DNA of 64,000 nucleotides, from positions 310,001-374,000 of the forward strand of contig PGZL01000004.1 of assembly GCA_002840095.1 (NCBI GenBank), written 5' to 3'. The position numbers were made by a program, and so were the translations under genes. The notes under the pieces were generated by a model. That model was given only the letters and a program-made list of their open reading frames with translations, searched no databases and was not told the DNA's origin. The stretch is from Gammaproteobacteria bacterium HGW-Gammaproteobacteria-1 (GTDB taxonomy: Bacteria > Pseudomonadota > Gammaproteobacteria > Thiohalomonadales > Thiohalomonadaceae). Each line of letters opens with the position of its first letter. The stretch's first letter is position 1. Below, piece by piece: positions 1 through 9,779 of the stretch.

Positions 1-538
1 CTACTTCCACCGTCTTTCCGCCGACTGCCTGCCCTTGCCGGAGAGCGGTCCTGCGCTGGTGGTGGCCAACCACGTTTCCGGCCTCGATCCGCTGCTGCTC
101 ATTGCCGCCAGCCGCCGTCCCCTGCGCTTCATCATCGCCGCCGAGCAGTACCACCGCTTCGGTTTCCACTGGCTGTTCCGTGCCGCCGGCTGCATCCCGG
201 TGGACCGCCGCGGCCGGCCCGAGCGGGCCTTCCGCGAGGCCCTCAAGGCCCTGGCAGCCGGTGAGGTGGTGGCGCTGTTTCCCCACGGCACCATTCATCT
301 CGACTCCGAACCGCCCCGGCCGCTGAAGCGTGGCGTGGCGCGGCTGGCGCAGCTGGCCGACTGCCCGGTCTACCCGGTGCGGCTGGAGGGCATCAAGGGC
401 GAGGGCCAGGTAGTGCTGGCCGCCTTCCGCCGCGGCGCACCGCGCCTTACCAGTCATGCCCCCATCAACTGCCACCAGCTCAATGATGCGGACTGCCTGC
501 GCTACATTTCGGAATACATCGAGCCGCATCGCCACTGA
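1..538 (+). CDS. PlsC-like lysophospholipid acyltransferase, 5' truncated by window edge
   Basis: This is the C-terminal 178 residues of an acyltransferase of the PlsC/LPLAT family, which esterifies the sn-2 position of lysophosphatidate or related lysophospholipids at the inner membrane. The reading frame is open from base 2, so the true start lies outside the window. The catalytic NHxxxxD box appears as NHVSGLDP. Further on, FPHGTIH occupies the position of the family's FPEGTRS substrate box, with His in place of the usual Glu. Substrate specificity cannot be deduced. A nested hairpin repeat follows the stop codon. Confidence 0.8.
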   Translation, partial: YFHRLSADCLPLPESGPALVVANHVSGLDPLLLIAASRRPLRFIIAAEQYHRFGFHWLFRAAGCIPVDRRGRPERAFREALKALAAGEVVALFPHGTIHLDSEPPRPLKRGVARLAQLADCPVYPVRLEGIKGEGQVVLAAFRRGAPRLTSHAPINCHQLNDADCLRYISEYIEPHRH

Positions 539-543
539 GCCAG

Positions 544-693
544 GTAGGGTGCGCACCGCGCCCGGCAGGGAAAACCTGCGACAAGATGAACAAGATGTTT
601 CAGGATGTACAAGACAAAACCGTATCTTGTTGATCTTGAGAAATCTTGTTCATCTTGTCGCTGTTTTAGGGACTCCGTACCCGCGCACCCTAC
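544..693. repeat. Nested intergenic hairpin: GTAGGGTGCGC stem enclosing an ACAAGATGAAC stem
   Basis: An outer 11-bp inverted repeat (GTAGGGTGCGC at 544-554, its complement at 683-693) encloses an inner 19-bp perfect inverted repeat at 578-596 and 643-661 built on GCGACAAGATGAACAAGAT. The inner family recurs at 33771-33843 and the outer family at 46805-47002. The nesting suggests that one element inserted into another. It sits between the acyltransferase and clpB and could act as a terminator. Confidence 0.75.
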
Positions 694-780
694 GGGCGCC
701 GGGGCCGCGGCGGTGAAACCGGTTTGATACCCTCTTGAAGCGTGGGTGTACCGGCCCCATCTGGGAGACATCATTCCTTT

Positions 781-811
781 ATTTCGAAACTCGCAACCCG
801 AAACTCGAAAC
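781..811. repeat. TTTCGAG-family heptamer run upstream of clpB
   Basis: About four imperfect 7-bp units (AAACTCG, with CAACCCG and AAACTCG variants) lie directly before the clpB ribosome-binding site. The same heptamer family forms hairpins at 13188-13264 and 36557-36640. Only one arm is visible here. Confidence 0.65.
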
Positions 812-829
812 TGATTGAGAGGTTTCCCC

Positions 830-3406
830 ATGCGCATGGACAAACTGACCACCAAGTTCCAGACCGCCCTGCAGGACGCGCAGAGCCTGGCGGTGGGCCG
901 TGATCACCAGTTCATCGAACCGCTGCACCTGCTCACCGCCCTGCTCGACCAGCAGGGCGGCACGGTGCGCCAGCTGCTGGGCCAGGCCGGCGTCAACGTC
1001 AATCCCTTGCGCTCCGCCCTGGGCGAGGGTCTGGATCGCCTGCCTTCGGTGCAGGGCGCGGGCGGTGACGTGCAGGTGTCCAATGCGCTGGTGAAGCTGC
1101 TCAACCTCACCGACAAGCTGGCGCAGCAGCGCAAGGACGCCTACATCTCCTCGGAGCTGTTCGTGCTGGCGGCGGTGGAGGAACAGGGCGAACTGGGCAA
1201 CCTGCTGCGCAAGCACGGCGCCAGCAAGGGCGCGCTGGAGCAGGCCATCGACAAGATGCGCGGCGGCCAGAAGGTGGACGACCCCAATGCGGAGGAGCAG
1301 CGCCAGGCGCTGGAGAAGTACACCATCGACCTCACCGAGCGTGCCGAGCAGGGCAAGCTCGATCCGGTGATCGGCCGCGATGACGAAATCCGCCGCACCG
1401 TGCAGATACTGCAACGGCGCACCAAGAACAATCCGGTGCTCATCGGCGAGCCCGGCGTGGGCAAGACAGCCATCGTCGAGGGCCTCGCCCTGCGCATCGT
1501 CAACGGCGAGGTGCCGGAGGGCATCAAGGGCAAGCGCCTCTTGTCACTGGACATGGGCGCGCTCATCGCCGGCGCCAAGTTCCGCGGCGAATTCGAGGAG
1601 CGTCTCAAGGCGGTGTTGAACGATCTCGCCAAGCAGGAAGGGCAGATCATCCTGTTCATCGACGAACTGCACACCATGGTCGGCGCCGGCAAGGCGGAAG
1701 GCGCCATGGATGCCGGCAACATGCTCAAGCCCGCACTGGCGCGCGGCGAGCTGCACTGCATCGGCGCCACCACCCTGGACGAGTACCGCAAGTACCTGGA
1801 AAAGGATGCCGCGCTGGAGCGCCGCTTCCAGAAGGTGCTGGTGGACGAACCGTCCGTGGAGGACACCATCGCCATCCTGCGCGGCCTGAAGGAAAAGTAC
1901 GAAGTGCATCACGGCGTGGAGATCACCGATCCGGCCATCGTCGCCGCCGCCATGTTGTCGCACCGCTACATCACCGACCGCCAGCTGCCGGACAAGGCCA
2001 TCGATCTGGTGGACGAGGCGGCCTCGCGCATCCGCATGGAGATCGACTCCAAGCCGGAGGTGATGGACCGTATGGATCGCCGCCTGATCCAGCTCAAGAT
2101 CGAGTGCGAGGCACTGAAGAAGGAGAGCGACGAGGCATCGAAAAAGCGACTGTCCGATCTGGAGCACGAGATCGGCAAGCTGGAACGGGAATACGCCGAC
2201 CTGGACGAGGTATGGAAGTCGGAGAAGCTGGCGGTGCAGGGGGCGCAGCACATCAAGGAGGAGCTGGACCGCGCGCGCATGGAACTGGAGACCGCACGCC
2301 GCGCCGGCGACCTGGGCCGCATGTCCGAACTGCAATACGGCCGCATCCCCGATCTGGAGAAATCGTTGCTGATGGCCCAGCAGGCCGAGTTGCAGGAAAC
2401 CAAGCTGCTGCGCAATCGGGTCACCGACGAGGAGATCGCCGAGGTGGTGTCCAAATGGACCGGCATCCCGGTGAGCAAGATGCTGGAGGGCGAGCGCGAC
2501 AAACTGCTGCGCATGGAAGAGGCGCTGCACACCCGTGTCGTCGGCCAGGACGAGGCGGTGAAGGCGGTGTCCGACGCCATCCGCCGTTCACGTGCGGGCC
2601 TGTCCGATCCCAACCGCCCCAACGGCTCCTTCCTGTTCCTCGGCCCCACCGGCGTGGGCAAGACCGAGCTGTGCAAGGCGCTGGCCGCCTTCCTGTTTGA
2701 TACCGAAGAGGCGATGGTGCGCATCGACATGTCCGAGTTCATGGAGAAGCATTCCGTCGCGCGCCTGATCGGCGCCCCGCCGGGCTATGTCGGCTACGAG
2801 GAGGGCGGTTATCTCACCGAGCACGTGCGGCGCAAGCCCTACTCGGTGGTGCTGATGGACGAGGTGGAGAAGGCGCATCCGGACGTGTTCAACGTGTTGT
2901 TGCAGGTGCTCGACGACGGCCGTCTCACCGACGGCCAGGGCCGCACCGTGGACTTCCGCAACACGGTGATCGTGATGACCTCCAACCTCGGCTCGCAGCT
3001 GATTCAGGAGATGGCCGGCGACGAGCATTACCAGGAGATGAAGGCGTCGGTGATGGAAGTGGTGGGCAGGCATTTCCGCCCCGAGTTCATCAACCGCGTC
3101 GACGAGGTGGTGGTGTTCCACCCGCTGCTGCGCGAGCAGATCCACAGCATCGCCAACATCCAAATCGGCTATCTGCGCAAGCGTCTCGCCGAGCGCGACA
3201 TGCAGCTGGAACTTGCGGCGGCGGCGCTGGACAAGCTGTCCGCGGCTGGTTTCGACCCGGTCTACGGCGCGCGCCCGCTCAAGCGCGCCATCCAGCAGCA
3301 GATCGAAAATCCGCTGGCGCAGGCCATATTGTCCGGCCGTTTCATGCCCGGCGACACCATCAGGGTCGACGTGCAGGACGGGCAGATGGTTTTCGAAAAG
3401 GCGTAA
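830..3406 (+). CDS. clpB: ClpB disaggregase
   Basis: ClpB is the hexameric AAA+ disaggregase that works with DnaK to recover aggregated protein after heat stress. The 858-residue length matches the E. coli protein (857). In order, it has an N-terminal double Clp domain, a first AAA+ domain with GEPGVGKT near residue 205 and LFIDELHT, a long coiled-coil M domain near residues 410-525, and a second AAA+ domain with GPTGVGKT near 604 and [16 protein letters not shown]. The ATG at 830 is preferred over the upstream TTG at 815 because GAGAGG lies 7 bases ahead of it and the product then begins [11 protein letters not shown]. No heat-shock promoter was identified with confidence. Confidence 0.98.
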   Translation: MRMDKLTTKFQTALQDAQSLAVGRDHQFIEPLHLLTALLDQQGGTVRQLLGQAGVNVNPLRSALGEGLDRLPSVQGAGGDVQVSNALVKLLNLTDKLAQQRKDAYISSELFVLAAVEEQGELGNLLRKHGASKGALEQAIDKMRGGQKVDDPNAEEQRQALEKYTIDLTERAEQGKLDPVIGRDDEIRRTVQILQRRTKNNPVLIGEPGVGKTAIVEGLALRIVNGEVPEGIKGKRLLSLDMGALIAGAKFRGEFEERLKAVLNDLAKQEGQIILFIDELHTMVGAGKAEGAMDAGNMLKPALARGELHCIGATTLDEYRKYLEKDAALERRFQKVLVDEPSVEDTIAILRGLKEKYEVHHGVEITDPAIVAAAMLSHRYITDRQLPDKAIDLVDEAASRIRMEIDSKPEVMDRMDRRLIQLKIECEALKKESDEASKKRLSDLEHEIGKLEREYADLDEVWKSEKLAVQGAQHIKEELDRARMELETARRAGDLGRMSELQYGRIPDLEKSLLMAQQAELQETKLLRNRVTDEEIAEVVSKWTGIPVSKMLEGERDKLLRMEEALHTRVVGQDEAVKAVSDAIRRSRAGLSDPNRPNGSFLFLGPTGVGKTELCKALAAFLFDTEEAMVRIDMSEFMEKHSVARLIGAPPGYVGYEEGGYLTEHVRRKPYSVVLMDEVEKAHPDVFNVLLQVLDDGRLTDGQGRTVDFRNTVIVMTSNLGSQLIQEMAGDEHYQEMKASVMEVVGRHFRPEFINRVDEVVVFHPLLREQIHSIANIQIGYLRKRLAERDMQLELAAAALDKLSAAGFDPVYGARPLKRAIQQQIENPLAQAILSGRFMPGDTIRVDVQDGQMVFEKA

Positions 3407-3419
3407 ACCCGAAAGGCTC

Positions 3420-3591
3420 ATCGCAGAGACGCGGAGGACGCAGAGAGACCAGTCGGGAAACCGCTGTTACTCTCGCCAAGACGCCAAGCACGCCAAGAAG
3501 AAACAGGCCGTTGTTTCCGCCACAGCTCCTGGGGCAACCGCAACGACGACCTTGTTTTATGTTTTCTTCGCGCCTTGGCGTCTTGGCGAGA
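3420..3591. repeat. Intergenic hairpin, CGCCAAGA family, with a CGCAGAGACG half-element
   Basis: The arms at 3471-3503 and 3562-3591 consist of repeated CGCCAAGA-type units on the left and their complement on the right. A one-armed CGCAGAGACGCGGAG run precedes it at 3420-3449. The same family forms a hairpin at 10326-10428. It lies between convergent clpB and the membrane protein gene, so a bidirectional terminator role is possible. Confidence 0.7.
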
Positions 3592-3616
3592 TTTCAACTG
3601 ATGTTTTCTTAACCAG

Positions 3617-4129
3617 TCACATCCCGAAGGCATTGATATGCCAGTTGCCGCCGTTGGTTCTCGCCTCCGGGTAGCGGCTGTAGATAAAATCCTTGACCGC
3701 GCGCACCCGCTTGTACGGCACGTCAACCAGCAGCAGGATTTCGCCGTGATCGAGGGCCGAGCGGAAGCGGTCAAGCTGGGCATTGGGGATGCGGTTGGTG
3801 AACAGGTAACCCGACATCTGTGCCGCCACCACGACGGCGGCGAACAGCAGTACCCACAGCCATGACGTCGCCAGCAGCGCGAGTACGAAGGCGATGAGGG
3901 CGATGGTGAACAGGCCGATGCTGAGATACCACAGAAAGCGTTCGAAACGCGCGGCGCCGGGCGACTTGCGCTGCACCGTGGCATCGGGCAACTGGGCGAA
4001 GCCGCCTTCACCATTCACCAGGGCGTGGATCTGGTAATCCTCCAGTCCGAGCTTCTGCTCCAGTTCGACAATGACGCGGCGGGTGATTTTTTCGTCGTGA
4101 AAAAGAAAATAGATACGCCGGAACAACAT
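3617..4129 (-). CDS. Two-TM membrane protein of unknown function
   Basis: The 170-residue product has a soluble N-terminal part (residues 1-65), two closely spaced hydrophobic segments near residues 68-90 and 90-112, and a C-terminal soluble segment. That last segment resembles a small ferredoxin-like fold (GEILLLVDVPYKRVRAV followed by a basic YSRYPEA stretch). GGAGGT lies five to six bases before the ATG, which supports the chosen start. The gene is convergent with clpB. No enzymatic motif is visible, and the function is unknown. Confidence 0.7.
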   Translation of the reverse strand: MLFRRIYFLFHDEKITRRVIVELEQKLGLEDYQIHALVNGEGGFAQLPDATVQRKSPGAARFERFLWYLSIGLFTIALIAFVLALLATSWLWVLLFAAVVVAAQMSGYLFTNRIPNAQLDRFRSALDHGEILLLVDVPYKRVRAVKDFIYSRYPEARTNGGNWHINAFGM

Positions 4130-4286
4130 GACACACCTCCGTGCTTAACGCGTTGCGGGCAAAACCATGCCGACGATAGGGTTTCGTCGTTGCGGTATCG
4201 GCCTGACTAAGGGTAGACCAAGCGGTGGAGGCCGTCGGGGGGCGGCAAGTCGCGTATGATGTGGGCGGTGACCGAGCGAGGTGCTT

Positions 4287-5108
4287 ATGGAGCGCATCAA
4301 ACCATGGTGGGGTGAGTTCGAGCTGGCCGAAGGGACGGCCGGATGCTGGAGCATCGGCCCGGCCCGGCTGTGGATCGAGCATCAGCCGCGCGAATGGCGT
4401 GTCGGATTGTTGCGGGGCGAGGCGCCCGACGAGGATACCAGCGCAGTGTCCCTGCCCTTGCCGGCGGCGCAGGTGCCTGCCGATCTCAGCCTGAATCGTT
4501 ACAGTTTCCAGACCGGCGTTACCGCGCTCAGCGTTCTGCCGCTGCTGGCGGACCGGCCGGTGATCTCCCGGCCCGACGTGCCGCTGTTCATTCCGCCGTC
4601 GCAATCGATCCAACTCTACGTCAGCACGCCCCTGTGGCTGCAGGTGCGTGGCGGCGAGCCGGCGCTGGTGCTGCAGGAATTCCCCATCGTGCGTCCCTCC
4701 GACACCTGGGCCGGTTCGCTGACGCGCAACGGCGGCCTGTCCTATGCCGCCTCCACCATGGCGCGCACCACGCTGGATGGGTTTCCGTTCAGTTCCTGGC
4801 GTGCCGTGACGCCGATCCGCATCACCAATCGCGGCAGAGACATCGCTGCCGTGGAGCGCCTGCATTTACCGGTGCCGTTTCTTTCCCTGTACCAGGGGCA
4901 GGACGGCACGTTGTGGACCCAGGCGGTGGCGCTGACCCGCGGCGGTGACGACGCCCTGGAGCTGGAACAGTTCGGCACCGACGCGCCGCCGGAGGCAGGG
5001 CAAAGCGGACTGCTGGCGGGGCCGCGGCGTCGTGCCGAGCGCAGCCTCTTGGGCAAGGCCTTCGGTACGCTGTTCGGACGCGGAGGGAGCGACGATGGAG
5101 TGGATTGA
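4287..5108 (+). CDS. DUF432 family protein, MscS partner
   Basis: A 273-residue soluble protein resembling the DUF432 family: it opens with PWWGEFEL and contains an aromatic-rich segment (RLWIEHQPREWRV). No signal peptide or membrane helix is evident. Its 3' end overlaps the mscS start by 14 bases, indicating translational coupling. DUF432 proteins are often encoded beside small mechanosensitive channels, so a cytoplasmic accessory role for the channel is plausible but unproven. The ATG at 4287 is preferred to the GTG at 4281 because GAGG lies just upstream of it. Confidence 0.75.
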   Translation: MERIKPWWGEFELAEGTAGCWSIGPARLWIEHQPREWRVGLLRGEAPDEDTSAVSLPLPAAQVPADLSLNRYSFQTGVTALSVLPLLADRPVISRPDVPLFIPPSQSIQLYVSTPLWLQVRGGEPALVLQEFPIVRPSDTWAGSLTRNGGLSYAASTMARTTLDGFPFSSWRAVTPIRITNRGRDIAAVERLHLPVPFLSLYQGQDGTLWTQAVALTRGGDDALELEQFGTDAPPEAGQSGLLAGPRRRAERSLLGKAFGTLFGRGGSDDGVD

Positions 5109-5937
5109 CGGATTCGACTGGGTCGCCTGGCTGCGTGCCGGCCTGATCCTGCTGCTGGGCTGGGGGCTGGCCAAGGTTGCGGGTCTGGCGGCGGGACGCG
5201 CGGCGCGGCGCTACACCGCGGCACAGGAGACCATGCTGGTGCAGCGCGTGGTGTTCTACGGCGTGCTGGCGCTCAGTGTGGTCACGGCCTTGCAGCAGAT
5301 GGGTTTCGATCTCGGCGTGCTGCTCGGCGCCGCGGGCATACTCACGGTGGCGGTGGGCTTCGCCTCGCAGACCTCGGCCTCCAACGTGATCAGCGGATTG
5401 TTTCTCATCGGCGAACGCGCCTTCGTGGTGGGCGACACCATCAAGCTGGGCAATACCGTCGGCGAGGTGCTGTCCATCGATTTGCTGTCGGTGAAACTGC
5501 GCACGCCGGATAACCTTTTTGTCCGTGTGCCCAATGAGACCCTGATCAAGGCGGAGATCGTCAATCTCACCCGCTTTCCCATCCGCCGGGTGGATTTGCT
5601 CATCGGGGTCAACTACAAGGAAGACATGGCCAAGGTGCAGCGGGTGTTGCAGGAGGTGGCGGAACGCAATCCTCTGTGCCTGACGGAACCGGAACCGCTG
5701 TTCATCTTCAGCGGCTTCGGCGACTCGGCGATGAATCTGCAATTTTCGGTGTGGGCGGTGCGGGAGAATTTTCTTGAGCTGCGCAACAGCATCCAGCGCG
5801 AGATCAAGCAGGCCTTCGATGCCGGCGGCATCGACATTCCCTACCCGCAGCGGGTGCTGCATCTGGCGGAGCCGCTGGCGGTGCGGCACGAGGCGCCACC
5901 GGCGGATGATAAAGGTATCGGCGACGCAAGGGAATGA
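5095..5937 (+). CDS. Small-conductance mechanosensitive channel, MscS family
   Basis: A 280-residue MscS-type channel, a homoheptamer that opens on hypo-osmotic shock. It has helices near residues 14-34 and 52-70, then the pore-lining TM3 near 75-105, rich in Gly and Ala (GAAGILTVAVGFASQ). This is followed by the beta domain (GDTIKLGNTVGEV) and the alpha/beta vestibule. The length is typical of the short MscS class. GGAGGG lies seven bases before ATG 5095, and the start lies inside the DUF432 gene. The two genes form a coupled pair. Confidence 0.93.
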   Translation: MEWIDGFDWVAWLRAGLILLLGWGLAKVAGLAAGRAARRYTAAQETMLVQRVVFYGVLALSVVTALQQMGFDLGVLLGAAGILTVAVGFASQTSASNVISGLFLIGERAFVVGDTIKLGNTVGEVLSIDLLSVKLRTPDNLFVRVPNETLIKAEIVNLTRFPIRRVDLLIGVNYKEDMAKVQRVLQEVAERNPLCLTEPEPLFIFSGFGDSAMNLQFSVWAVRENFLELRNSIQREIKQAFDAGGIDIPYPQRVLHLAEPLAVRHEAPPADDKGIGDARE

Positions 5938-6012
5938 TATCGGTCCTGGCGCCATCTCCTGGCAGAAGGGCACAATAAAAACCGTATCAACGGCACAGAC
6001 GAGGAGCACCAG

Positions 6013-6957
6013 GTGGCCATAGCAGAACCGACAGTAGAACAGTTTGCCAGCAATCCCGTGGCCAAATACATCGCCGCCACGCGGCCGCCCTTCCTGCTGG
6101 CGAGCCTGGTACCGGCGCTTATCGGCATTGCCTCGGCCTATCACGCCGGCGTGTCGATCCACTTGCTGGCGGCGTTGCTGACGGTGATCGGCGCGGTGGT
6201 GGTGCAGGCCGGCATCAATGTGCTCAACGATTACTACGACGCCCTCAACGGCACCGACGACGCCAATACCGGCCGCGTGTTTCCCTTCACCGGCGGCAGC
6301 CGTTTCATCCAGAACGGCATCCTGAGCCGGGAGCAGACCGCCCGCTTCGGCTTCGTCCTGTTCGGCGTCACGGCGCTGATCGGCTTCATCCTGCTGCCGC
6401 TGTCCGGTGCCGGGCTGATCGCCATCGGTCTCATCGGGCTGGTGATCGGCTGGGCCTACTCGGCGCCGCCGCTGGCGCTGAACAGCCACGGCCTGGGCGA
6501 GTTGTGCGTGGCGGTGGGCTTCGGCTCGATCATTCCGCTCGGCGCCGACTTCGTGCAGCGCGGAGCCTTCGATCTTCTGCCCCTGTATGCGGGCGCACCC
6601 TTCGCCCTGCTGGTGGCCAATCTGCTTTACATCAACCAGTTTCCCGATCGCATCGCCGATGCCGCGGCGGGCAAGCATCACTGGGTGGTACGGCTCGGCC
6701 CGCACCGCGCCCGCTGGGGCTATCTGCTGATGGTGCTGGCGGCCTACGGCGGCCTGGCCGGCATGGCGCTGGGCGGTCTGCTGCCGCTGTGGTGTCTGCT
6801 GGGTCTGCTGGCCCTGCCCCTGTCGTTGCGCGCTTCTTTTGAGCTGTTGCGCTATGCCGAGACGCCGCAGCGCCTGGCGCCTGCCATACAAAGCACCATC
6901 GGCGCCATGCTGGGCCACGGCCTGCTGGTGTCGGTCGGATTGTGGATCGCGGCGTAG
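6013..6957 (+). CDS. menA: MenA-like UbiA-superfamily prenyltransferase
   Basis: A 314-residue integral membrane prenyltransferase that joins a polyprenyl diphosphate to an aromatic acceptor. It is most like 1,4-dihydroxy-2-naphthoate polyprenyltransferase of menaquinone synthesis. The first Asp-rich motif is NDYYDALNGTDDAN (residues 72-85) and the second is NQFPDRIAD near 207. Eight to nine hydrophobic segments are visible. The start is GTG, with GAGGAG seven bases upstream. No other men gene is in the window, so ubiquinone or another quinone pathway cannot be excluded. Confidence 0.85.
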   Translation: MAIAEPTVEQFASNPVAKYIAATRPPFLLASLVPALIGIASAYHAGVSIHLLAALLTVIGAVVVQAGINVLNDYYDALNGTDDANTGRVFPFTGGSRFIQNGILSREQTARFGFVLFGVTALIGFILLPLSGAGLIAIGLIGLVIGWAYSAPPLALNSHGLGELCVAVGFGSIIPLGADFVQRGAFDLLPLYAGAPFALLVANLLYINQFPDRIADAAAGKHHWVVRLGPHRARWGYLLMVLAAYGGLAGMALGGLLPLWCLLGLLALPLSLRASFELLRYAETPQRLAPAIQSTIGAMLGHGLLVSVGLWIAA

Positions 6958-6963
6958 ACCAAT

Positions 6964-7013
6964 TTGCCGCAGAGGCGCAGAGCCGTCGGGCTGACTCCGC
7001 GCCTCTGCGACAG
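6964..7013. repeat. CGCAGAGGCG-family intergenic hairpin
   Basis: The arms at 6964-6982 (TTGCCGCAGAGGCGCAGAG) and 6995-7013 are complementary and separated by 12 bases. They lie between the convergent menA-like and HDOD genes. The family recurs at 18464, 31617, 37020, 54726, 58591 and 59597. Confidence 0.7.
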
Positions 7014-7018
7014 GTAAT

Positions 7019-8257
7019 TCAACCCAGCAGTTGCAATACGTCGGCGACGTCGGTGCGCGCCTCGCGCAGCACCTCGCCCACCAGCTCCCCGTCCAGCCGG
7101 CCGCGGGCCAGCTTGCGCCAGGCCGGCAGCTGCGCGATCGCGACCAGGCGTTCCGGATCAGCGTCCGCCGCCAGCAGTTGCTGGGCGATGACCACGGCAT
7201 CGCCGTACTCGGCCTGCTGCACCGGATCGCGTTGCCAGTCCTCCGCCTCCAGGGCGACGTTCACCATTTCGCCGCCGAACTTCCATTGCCGCAACACCAT
7301 GGCGCCCACCTGGGCGCGCAGGGCGCGTATCGCCTCGTCCAGCAGCGCGCCGTCGGCGCCCAGCTCCGGCACGCGGGCCGCGTAGTCGATCACCGGCAGC
7401 GCGCCGATGTCGTGCAGCAGGCCCGCCAGCAGGGCGCGGTCCTTGTCCAGTCCCGGCGTCATGCCGGCCAGCACGTAGCTCACCGCGCCCACCAGCACGC
7501 TGTGTTGCCACAGCGCATGCATGCGCTGGCGCAGCAGGGCGGAGTCCGTGCGGAACAGCTCGTGCAGGGTGTAGGTCACCACCAGGTCGCGCGTGGTGTT
7601 GAGGCCGAGAAACATCACCGCCGCCTTGCAGCTGTAGATGGGCGTCTGCACGCCGTAGAGCGGGCTGTTGGCCACCTGCACCATGCGGGCGGCCAGCACC
7701 GGGTCGGCCTGGATCAGCCGCGCCACTTCGGCGGCGTCGCACTCGGGCTGCTGCACCGCCTCGCGCACGCGCAGCGCCACGTCGGGCAGGTGGGGCAGCG
7801 TCAGGGCGTCGGCCAGGTAGTCGCGGAAGATGGCGTAGAACAGGCGCTGGCGCGGCTCATCGGCATCGGCGCCGATCTCCTCTAGGGCGTAGCTGTCGGG
7901 GCCGACAGCCCGTGACAGCACGTCCAGCAGCGTGGTGTCGAAACGAATGAACTGGACGCGGCCCACGGCGGTGGCCGTCGCCGTGCGCGGCTGGGCGTCG
8001 TTGAGGGGGCGACATGCGGCAGGCTCGCCGCCGCTGACGGTTTCGCTGCGCCCGTCGGACCACTCCAGCAGCAGTTTGCCGTCCAGCAGATAGAAGGTCC
8101 ACGGGTCGCGGTGGCCGCGCAGGAACAGGCGCCGGCCGGGATGGAGGCTCTCGATTTCGGTCTTGTGCGCCAGTTCATCCAGTTCGGCGGGTCCGAAGCC
8201 GGCGATGGGATGCAGGGTTTGCAGGAATCGGCGGATGGTGGGGGTTGTGGTCGTCAT
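7019..8257 (-). CDS. Cyclic-nucleotide-binding-like / HDOD signalling protein
   Basis: A 412-residue cytoplasmic protein. The N-terminal half (about 15-110) looks like a cNMP-binding beta-roll (GRRLFLRGHRDPWTFYLLDG). The C-terminal half (about 150-350) is an HDOD domain with LPHLPDVALRV, ADPVLAARMVQVANSPLYG and LLHDIGALPVID. HDOD proteins are regulatory relatives of HD phosphohydrolases and are usually not enzymes themselves. The output partner is unknown. The gene stands alone, divergent from nothing obvious and downstream of hypE on the same strand. Confidence 0.85.
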   Translation of the reverse strand: MTTTTPTIRRFLQTLHPIAGFGPAELDELAHKTEIESLHPGRRLFLRGHRDPWTFYLLDGKLLLEWSDGRSETVSGGEPAACRPLNDAQPRTATATAVGRVQFIRFDTTLLDVLSRAVGPDSYALEEIGADADEPRQRLFYAIFRDYLADALTLPHLPDVALRVREAVQQPECDAAEVARLIQADPVLAARMVQVANSPLYGVQTPIYSCKAAVMFLGLNTTRDLVVTYTLHELFRTDSALLRQRMHALWQHSVLVGAVSYVLAGMTPGLDKDRALLAGLLHDIGALPVIDYAARVPELGADGALLDEAIRALRAQVGAMVLRQWKFGGEMVNVALEAEDWQRDPVQQAEYGDAVVIAQQLLAADADPERLVAIAQLPAWRKLARGRLDGELVGEVLREARTDVADVLQLLG

Positions 8258-8342
8258 GGGACATTATCGCCGGAAACAGCCCGGGTCTGCGGGAGGGACG
8301 GCAATGATACGCCGCGGGGGTTACGGGACGGGCGCAGGTGCT

Positions 8343-9344
8343 TCAGCAGATGCGCGGCAAGGGATCGTCTTCCAGTTCTTCCAGCAGGCGCTCGCCCCCC
8401 AGCGGGGTTTCCAGCACCACGTGGCGATGGCTGTTTTCCACCGTGCCGATGCGCGCCGCCTCGCTTCCCGCCGCCAGGGCGTGCCAGCGCGCCAGGGCCT
8501 GGTCAGCCGCCATCGCATCCACCACGGCCACCACGCGGCCCTCACAGGCCAGGTAATAGGGGTCGTAGCCCAGCATCTCGCAAACCGCACGCACCGGGTC
8601 GCGTACCGGGATCATTGCTTCCTGCAGCCGCACGCCGAGACCGCTGGCGCGGACGATTTCGTGAGCGACGGTGGCCAGGCCGCCGCGGGTGGGGTCACGC
8701 ATGAAACGCAGGCCGGGCAGATCGAGCAGGGCGGCGGTGAGCGGATGGACGCAGGCGGCATCCGATTGCAGATCGCCGCGCAGGCCGAACTGTTCCCGGG
8801 CCAGCATCACCGCGGTGCCGTGATCGCCCACCGGACCGCTGACCAGCAGCACGTCGCCGGCCTTAATCTGATCGAGGCCCAGCCGCAGGCCGGGCCGGCG
8901 CACGCCGACGCCGGTGGTGGCCAGGTACAGGCCGCTGCCTTCGCCGCGCGGGACCACCTTGGTGTCGCCCGCCACCACGCGCACGTTGGCCTCGCGCGCT
9001 GCCTGCGCCAGGGCGGCCACCAGCCGCTCCAGGGTGGCGTAGGGCAATCCCTCCTCGATGAAGGCGTTGACGGTGAGATACAGCGGCGTGGCGCCGGAAA
9101 CGGACAGGTCGTTGACCGTGCCGTGCACCGCCAGCGCGCCGATATTGCCGCCGGGAAACTCCAGCGGCTTGACAGTGAAGCCGTCGGTGGTGATGAACAG
9201 ATCGCCGGGCGGCGGTGTGATGTGCGCCGCATCCACCTGCACGTCGAGCTGCGGATTGGCCAGGTGGCGCGCGAACAGGCCGTCGATCAGCTCGCGCATG
9301 TGGCGTCCGCCGTTGCCGTGGGCCAGGGTAATGTGCTCGCTCAT
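8343..9344 (-). CDS. hypE: HypE, hydrogenase Fe-CN ligand synthesis
   Basis: HypE dehydrates the carbamoyl group placed on its C-terminal cysteine by HypF to a thiocyanate, which supplies cyanide ligands to the NiFe active site. The 333-residue protein begins with ITLAHGNGG and has the PurM/AIRS fold signatures (FITTDGFTVKP, VAGDTKVV, FMRDPTRGGLA). It ends exactly in the diagnostic PRIC, so the acceptor Cys is the last residue. The ATG at 9344 places the start at the usual family position. It is separated from the other hyp genes by two small lipid/membrane genes. Confidence 0.96.
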   Translation of the reverse strand: MSEHITLAHGNGGRHMRELIDGLFARHLANPQLDVQVDAAHITPPPGDLFITTDGFTVKPLEFPGGNIGALAVHGTVNDLSVSGATPLYLTVNAFIEEGLPYATLERLVAALAQAAREANVRVVAGDTKVVPRGEGSGLYLATTGVGVRRPGLRLGLDQIKAGDVLLVSGPVGDHGTAVMLAREQFGLRGDLQSDAACVHPLTAALLDLPGLRFMRDPTRGGLATVAHEIVRASGLGVRLQEAMIPVRDPVRAVCEMLGYDPYYLACEGRVVAVVDAMAADQALARWHALAAGSEAARIGTVENSHRHVVLETPLGGERLLEELEDDPLPRIC

Positions 9345-9416
9345 CGTGTGCACTCGTCCGCTGCGGAAAATATCGTGTAGGCTAACCCGTAAGCATGCTT
9401 GGGGAAAGTACTGCCC

Positions 9417-9779
9417 ATGCCGTATTCCGTGCTTGCCGATCTGGTCCTGCTGCTGCACGCCGCGTTCATCCTGTTCGTGGTGTTCGGCGGCCTGTTGCTG
9501 TGGCGCTGGCCGCGCCTGATCTGGTTGCACCTGCCGGCGGCGCTGTGGGGCACGCTGATCGCGTTTTTCGGCTGGTACTGTCCACTGACGCCACTGGAAA
9601 ATCACTGGCGCGCGCTCGCGGGACAGCAGGGTTACGACTCCGGTTTCATCCAGCACTACATCCTGTCGTTCATCTATCCCGCCGGCCTGACGCGGCCGCT
9701 GCAAATCGCCATGGGTATCGGCGTCATCCTCATCACCGGCGTGGTGTATACCCTGCTGTGGCGGCGGAGGCGGGCATGA
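9417..9779 (+). CDS. DUF2784 family membrane protein
   Basis: A 120-residue protein with three to four hydrophobic helices. The pattern matches DUF2784: an N-terminal LLLHAAFILFVVFGGLL helix, then a loop with WYCPLTPLENHWR, and a C-terminal YPAGLTRPLQIAMG followed by a helix. The function is unknown. GGGGAAAG lies upstream of ATG 9417. Its TGA overlaps the ATG of the following phosphatidyltransferase gene (ATGA), so the two are translationally coupled. The gene is divergent from hypE. Confidence 0.75.
   Translation: MPYSVLADLVLLLHAAFILFVVFGGLLLWRWPRLIWLHLPAALWGTLIAFFGWYCPLTPLENHWRALAGQQGYDSGFIQHYILSFIYPAGLTRPLQIAMGIGVILITGVVYTLLWRRRRA

Noticed and set aside
4822-7200. 792-codon open frame on the minus strand
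   Set aside because: It runs antisense through the DUF432, mscS and menA-like genes, is low-complexity in composition, and has no family motif. It is a by-product of high GC.
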